DNA from: DAOPKN01 sp035391225
GTDB lineage: Bacteria; Thermotogota; Thermotogae; MWEM01
DNA length: 18,171 nt
Assembly (NCBI GenBank): GCA_035391225.1
Contig: DAOPKN010000042.1
Location: forward strand, 1-18,171
Reading direction: 5' to 3'
Positions 15,161-18,171 of the stretch are shown here, piece after piece; position 1 is the first letter of the stretch; each line of letters starts with the position of its first letter. The position numbers were made by a program, and so were the translations under genes. Below the pieces are notes generated by a model. That model was given only the letters and a program-made list of their open reading frames with translations. It was not told the DNA's origin and did no database searches.

Positions 15161-16795
15161 TCAATACTTGATGGGTCCTTCCTCGTAGCCCACGAGCTTC
15201 AGCCATTCGTCCGGATATCCCACCGATTTTCCATCCACGTAACCATCGTTGTACTTGCGGATCAAGTCTTGGCCAAATTCCCACCAATCTTCCACGACCT
15301 TCTCCGCGTTGCTGTTGGAGTAATCGGTCAAGAAATCGATGGCAAGCTGGGGATCCAGCTCGTACAGCTGCAGAGCAGCGCTCTCGATAGCGGGTTGCAC
15401 GGCGACTTCGCGGTTTTCCACCTTCGCCTGCATGGCTTCGATGTCCTTGATGATGTAGCTAAACTTCAGGTCTGCCCAGTTCCCGGCAAAAGAATGCACC
15501 CAGAATGCGATGGAAGGATCGAACTTTTGGTGACTTCCGGTATCGTACGCATCGGGGATATCGTCGGTGGCGCAGTAGAAAGGAACGTAGGCGGTGGTGT
15601 GCGGAGCATCCGGGCCCCACCACAGTACTCCACCGATGGGATCGGGCAACCAGTCGCGCAGCTGCGCAACGAAGCTGTAATCACAGCGGAAGATGGAAAC
15701 GGGGCGTTCCCAGGCTCCCTTGAGAAGCCTACTATCTCCGCCGTACCTGTTTGGCGTTCCAAATGGCCCCGCTGCCAAACCCTTGGTCAGGTCAAACTCG
15801 GTTCCCTCGTAGTAGTCCCTGTGGAGCTCGAACACGTCCTGCACGGTGAGTTTCTGGTCTGGCTTCACCGAGAAGGGGTAGGCATCCGAGTAGGTGTCTT
15901 CCACGTAGGGGCTGAGATTCAGCGAGGGGGCAACCCTTCTCAAAACACTCCATACCCGGCGCAGGCTGTAGTAGGGGTGGGAGTATTCGCCGGGGCTGAC
16001 GGCTTCCAGCCAGTCCAGGGGTTCACCCGAGTTGGGGTCCCACCAGCCATTTTCGGCTGCAACATCGTGCAGGTTGGGAGAATACAGCATGTCGGGGTCA
16101 TCGGTAAGCACTTCGCGGATCCGGAACTCGTTGGATTCCACGAACACTTCACCATCCGGAACCTTCTTGGCAACCCAAAGGGCGCTCTTCTTGTCGGGCG
16201 TTGCGGTCATTTCCAGCACCCAGGCTTCCTTCGTGTCGCAAACCGTCAGGGTCTCTCCCCAACCGTAGTAGCCGTACTCCACGGCCAGCGCACCCATGAG
16301 TTCGATTGCCTCTCGGGCCTCGGTACACCTTTCCATGGCTACCCGGGAAAGGGCGGCGATGTCGAAGATGCATTCGCCTGGCGTGGGCTGGGCGTAACTT
16401 TTTCCAGCCGTGGTACATTCGCCAATCGCCAGCTGGTGTTCGTTGATCACGCCGTACACCGCATCGAAATAGGCATAGGTGTGCTCTACCTGGGGAATGT
16501 AGCCAAGTGCTGGACTTGGTTCAAAACCGGGGGTATCGTAGCCAGGCCCCATGTCTTTTCCCACGTAGCGCGGGTAGCCTTCCACGAACGGGTAAACCGC
16601 ACGTTGGCTTCCCGGTTCGAAATCCGCGGCAGGAACGCGTACAAGTCGGAAATCACAGGAGCCACAGTCCGCGGTATGCGTTACCATGACGGAACCATCC
16701 GCAGAAGCCCCTGCCGTTACGATAATCGTCGTGCATCCCAGGGCAACCAGGGAAAACACACTCAGAGCAACGAGCAAAACCAATGCTTTCTTCAA
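15161..16795 (-). CDS. Secreted C69-family dipeptidase (Ntn-hydrolase), paralogue 1
   Basis: A 544-residue exported peptidase and the first gene after the main promoter. I choose a TTG start at 16795, six bases after AAAGGGGTG; a GTG at 16804 is possible but lies inside that ribosome-binding site. The signal peptide (KKALVLLVALSVFSLVALG) ends right before Cys-Thr-Thr, the presumed N-terminal nucleophile, as in its paralogue at 12381-14024. The shared blocks are GYIPQVEHTYAYF, INEHQLAIGECTT, LAVEYGYYGWGETL and LWVAKKVPDGEVFVE. The ALGC sequence faintly resembles a lipobox, but position -3 is Ala and the family needs a free cysteine, so a lipoprotein is less likely. It probably cleaves short peptides outside the membrane; the substrate is unknown. 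Confidence 0.9.
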   Translation of the reverse strand: MKKALVLLVALSVFSLVALGCTTIIVTAGASADGSVMVTHTADCGSCDFRLVRVPAADFEPGSQRAVYPFVEGYPRYVGKDMGPGYDTPGFEPSPALGYIPQVEHTYAYFDAVYGVINEHQLAIGECTTAGKSYAQPTPGECIFDIAALSRVAMERCTEAREAIELMGALAVEYGYYGWGETLTVCDTKEAWVLEMTATPDKKSALWVAKKVPDGEVFVESNEFRIREVLTDDPDMLYSPNLHDVAAENGWWDPNSGEPLDWLEAVSPGEYSHPYYSLRRVWSVLRRVAPSLNLSPYVEDTYSDAYPFSVKPDQKLTVQDVFELHRDYYEGTEFDLTKGLAAGPFGTPNRYGGDSRLLKGAWERPVSIFRCDYSFVAQLRDWLPDPIGGVLWWGPDAPHTTAYVPFYCATDDIPDAYDTGSHQKFDPSIAFWVHSFAGNWADLKFSYIIKDIEAMQAKVENREVAVQPAIESAALQLYELDPQLAIDFLTDYSNSNAEKVVEDWWEFGQDLIRKYNDGYVDGKSVGYPDEWLKLVGYEEGPIKY

Positions 16796-16851
16796 AACTC
16801 TCACCCCTTTTTTATTGTTTTCCAGAGGCTGGCAAACCTCTCACAGGGAGT

Positions 16852-16880
16852 ATTATACACCAAACCGTTAGGATAGCTAA
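16852..16880 (-). promoter_or_regulatory. Promoter of the C69-to-zinc-hydrolase operon
   Basis: On the - strand a perfect TATAAT (16857-16852) is preceded, at 17 bp, by a weak -35 TTAGCT (16880-16875). Transcription would start near 16845, giving a leader of about 50 nt. The weak -35 together with the inverted repeat just upstream suggests activator dependence. It lies downstream of the terminator of the DUF2087 gene, so it is the logical start of the long gene series. Confidence 0.65.
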
Positions 16881-16887
16881 TTTTTAC

Positions 16888-16902
16888 TTAGAGTGGCTCT
16901 AA
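16888..16902. promoter_or_regulatory. 15-bp inverted repeat, candidate activator site
   Basis: A perfect palindrome TTAGAG-TGG-CTCTAA centred at 16895, about 50 bp upstream of the predicted transcription start of the C69 operon. This is the usual position for an activator of a promoter with a poor -35 box. The binding protein is not known; the DUF2087/HTH regulator encoded next door is a candidate by proximity. Confidence 0.45.
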
Positions 16903-17058
16903 CTGCAAAAGAAGAATAAACCGGAATTTTACCCGCAACTTGTGCTCACCGAAGCAGGGCAGCACAGGGGTTTTTGTCTTGGAAATAGCGAAAAGAAATC
17001 CGTTCTGCGCGAAAAAAGACTTTTTACTGAATAAAGAATTTTTCTTCGGTAACACCGC

Positions 17059-17080
17059 AAAAAAAACGGCCCGAAGGCCG
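17059..17080 (-). terminator. Rho-independent terminator of the DUF2087 regulator gene
   Basis: On the - strand CGGCC-TTCG-GGCCG (17080-17067) with the extra-stable C(UUCG)G loop is followed directly by eight T residues (17066-17059). It starts 6 bp after the stop codon at 17087 and cleanly separates the regulator transcript from the operon that starts near 16845. Confidence 0.92.
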
Positions 17081-17086
17081 CTGTTC

Positions 17087-17842
17087 TCAGAAGGGAACCC
17101 AGTACTTCGTACCATCCTTGGTACGATCCAGGAAACCGTATTCCACCAGGTACCGCCGCAGCATCACGTAATCCTCGTACAGGGACATGAGTTTGTGGTT
17201 CACCTGCGTCTCGGTGTAGGTTTCCCCGGATGCGAAACTCGTTTTCGCAATATGGCGAAGAATGACCATCTTGGCCTTTTGCTTCGGGGGAAAATTCTCC
17301 AAGCTTCCATCGCTCCGAAAGTAGCGGGAAACCAGGGCTTGTTCCTCGCCACGCGTGACGGCATAGCGCTCGTCCACCATGGTCGCGGTTTTGTGCACCT
17401 CGATCAATCGCTCCTCTTCGGGAACGTTTTCCCCCGCCAACTCCCACAGCGCGAGAAACACTTTCGCTTGTCGCGCCTTCTCCCGCAGGCGGAAACGGTG
17501 GTTTCGTACCGTTGATTCACTGATCCCCATCTCACGGGCAATTTCGCGATTGGACTTACCCAGGCGCATGGCCTGCAAAAGGGAAAGTTGGATTTCGCTA
17601 AGCCCGGAATGCTTTCGATCCATCCCGGAAAGGAAAGCAAACACCCCCCCGTGTTCCGCTTGCACGTGCTGCTGGCAGGCCTTTTCCGCAACCAGGTACC
17701 TCTCCCCCACGGGGAAAACCTCTCCCTCCTCGAAACGCCGTCCACACACCAGGCAGGCGAAAACCCCATCTCCCGGCACAAACACCACCCCCCGGGACAG
17801 AGAATCGACCGAAGCGTCCCAAAACAAATCGTGCATTTCCAT
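17087..17842 (-). CDS. DUF2087-domain transcriptional regulator with LuxR-type HTH and zinc-knuckle-like N-terminus
   Basis: A 251-residue cytosolic regulator. The N-terminus (MEMHDLFWDAS) leads into a CLVCGRRFEEG...QQHVQAEH segment whose Cys-x2-Cys and His-x4-His spacing could bind zinc. Residues about 78-125 form a GerE/LuxR-like helix-turn-helix (GLSEIQLSLLQAMRLGKSNR followed by EIAREMGISESTVRNHRFRL). The C-terminus (about 185-250) is a DUF2087 domain (FPPKQKAKMVILRHIA, YTETQVN, DYVMLRRYLVEYGFLDR). This architecture occurs in uncharacterised regulators, mainly of Firmicutes. The ATG at 17842 has GGAGGTGAG upstream; longer readings would run through the promoter. A palindrome overlapping its -35 box suggests autoregulation, and it is adjacent to the C69/pgs operon it may control. 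The ligand is unknown. Confidence 0.85.
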   Translation of the reverse strand: MEMHDLFWDASVDSLSRGVVFVPGDGVFACLVCGRRFEEGEVFPVGERYLVAEKACQQHVQAEHGGVFAFLSGMDRKHSGLSEIQLSLLQAMRLGKSNREIAREMGISESTVRNHRFRLREKARQAKVFLALWELAGENVPEEERLIEVHKTATMVDERYAVTRGEEQALVSRYFRSDGSLENFPPKQKAKMVILRHIAKTSFASGETYTETQVNHKLMSLYEDYVMLRRYLVEYGFLDRTKDGTKYWVPF

Positions 17843-17860
17843 CTGTCTCACCTCCGGCCG

Positions 17861-17889
17861 AGTATAGCATATTGTTTGGTAATTTGCAA
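17861..17889 (-). promoter_or_regulatory. Promoter of the DUF2087 regulator gene
   Basis: On the - strand -35 TTGCAA (17889-17884) and -10 TATACT (17866-17861) are exactly 17 bp apart, and the -10 is extended by TG one base upstream (TGCTATACT). The start codon at 17842 follows about 12 nt after the predicted transcription start, so the leader is very short. Confidence 0.75.
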
Positions 17890-17923
17890 ACGTAAATGGT
17901 TTTCGTTTATAAAATACCAAACA
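17873..17923. promoter_or_regulatory. 51-bp imperfect palindrome overlapping the regulator promoter (candidate operator)
   Basis: Outer arms TGTTTGGTA (17873-17881) and TACCAAACA (17915-17923) and inner arms AAACG (17888-17892) and CGTTT (17904-17908) share the same centre, 17898. Counting all positions, 20 of 25 base pairs are complementary. The element covers the -35 box and part of the spacer of the regulator promoter and ends directly at the stop codon of the YdbC/PC4 gene. It lacks a T-run on the - strand, so an operator is more likely than a terminator. Confidence 0.6.
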
Positions 17924-18145
17924 TCACAGCGCTTCCTTGTGCAACAACTCCCGCAAAGCCTTGGCTTGCTCCCCCGTAAGGGTCACGCCTTTTGACATCC
18001 TCTGATGGTCGGGTGACCATTCACGGATATCGTACTTGGCAGGGTGCTGGTTCCAACTCACCTTGTTCAACTCCAAGTTCCATCCCTTGGAACCCTCGGA
18101 AATGACCCCGATCTTTTCGATGATTTCAAACTTGATGTCTGCCAT
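17924..18145 (-). CDS. YdbC/PC4-family single-stranded nucleic-acid-binding protein
   Basis: A 73-residue cytosolic protein matching the bacterial PC4-like YdbC family: MADIKFEIIEKIGVISEG, a GWNLELNKVSWN strand pair, KYDIREWSPDH, and KGVTLTGEQAKALRELL at the C-terminal helix. Family members form dimers with a curved beta sheet that binds single-stranded DNA or RNA and are proposed to act in transcription or repair. The length is typical. The ATG at 18145 has GAGGAGG upstream; the promoter lies outside the window. The stop codon touches the palindrome ahead of the regulator gene, whose own promoter is in that gap. Confidence 0.88.
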   Translation of the reverse strand: MADIKFEIIEKIGVISEGSKGWNLELNKVSWNQHPAKYDIREWSPDHQRMSKGVTLTGEQAKALRELLHKEAL

Positions 18146-18171
18146 GTTTTCCTCCTCTTCTTCTTGTTTCC

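Noticed and set aside
15161..16804. Lipoprotein interpretation of the C69 dipeptidase 1 N-terminus (ALGC)
   Set aside because: Position -3 is Ala rather than Leu/Val/Ile, the paralogue has AFAC, and lipidation would block the cysteine nucleophile required by the family.
14552..16876. A 774-codon open frame on the + strand opposite C69 dipeptidase 1
   Set aside because: It mirrors the real gene on the other strand, has a low-complexity composition without recognisable domains, and lacks a ribosome-binding site. The - strand frame has a signal peptide and clear family motifs.
16941..16966. Inverted repeat TGTGCT/AGCACA in the gap between the regulator terminator and the C69 promoter
   Set aside because: Six pairs around a 14-base loop, lying between terminator and promoter and so probably untranscribed on the - strand; there is no adjacent + strand gene to terminate.

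Overview
This is bacterial chromosomal DNA, moderately GC-rich by eye. It has Shine-Dalgarno sites of the GGAGG type and frequent GTG/TTG starts in tightly packed operons. The gene content (PgsB/PgsC, C69 dipeptidases, a DUF2087 regulator, a YdbC/PC4 protein, HD-GYP, a chemoreceptor) suggests an anaerobic, possibly motile bacterium from Firmicutes or a deep-branching anaerobic phylum (Thermotogota, Synergistota or Atribacterota type). No rRNA, tRNA or housekeeping marker is present, so the lineage stays open. I saw no mobile element, CRISPR array, tRNA or rRNA.

Layout. Positions 1-3436 (+ strand) hold a PAS/GAF/HD-GYP cyclic-di-GMP phosphodiesterase-type sensor and a HAD phosphatase. Everything else is on the - strand and reads leftwards from the right edge. 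First come a YdbC/PC4 ssDNA-binding protein (18145-17924) and a DUF2087/LuxR-type HTH regulator (17842-17087), which ends at a clear intrinsic terminator. A new promoter (about 16880-16852) then starts a long co-directional gene series. In order these are: secreted C69 dipeptidase 1, an unknown secreted protein, a degenerate SNase-like secreted protein, secreted C69 dipeptidase 2, a DUF6305 secreted protein, a DctM-like permease, a 50-residue membrane protein, a membrane-anchored AstE/aspartoacylase-like zinc hydrolase, a second degenerate SNase-like secreted protein, PgsB, PgsC, PgsW, and finally a methyl-accepting chemotaxis protein whose stop lies 21 bp from the convergent HAD gene.

How it may work together. 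PgsB (an ATP-dependent Mur-type amide ligase) and PgsC form the core of a poly-gamma-glutamate-type synthase, and PgsW sits where PgsA/CapA would be expected. The upstream half supplies extracytoplasmic hydrolases (two C69 Ntn-hydrolases and a zinc amidohydrolase) and a carboxylate-type permease. Nearly every product apart from PgsB is predicted to be membrane-bound or exported. I infer a cell-surface system that makes, trims and/or recovers a glutamyl (or related amino-acid) polymer or peptide, with a chemoreceptor attached. This is an inference from context and no substrate is visible. A strong terminator-like hairpin between the zinc hydrolase and the pgs genes suggests that the synthesis half is expressed separately from, or at a lower level than, the hydrolysis and transport half.
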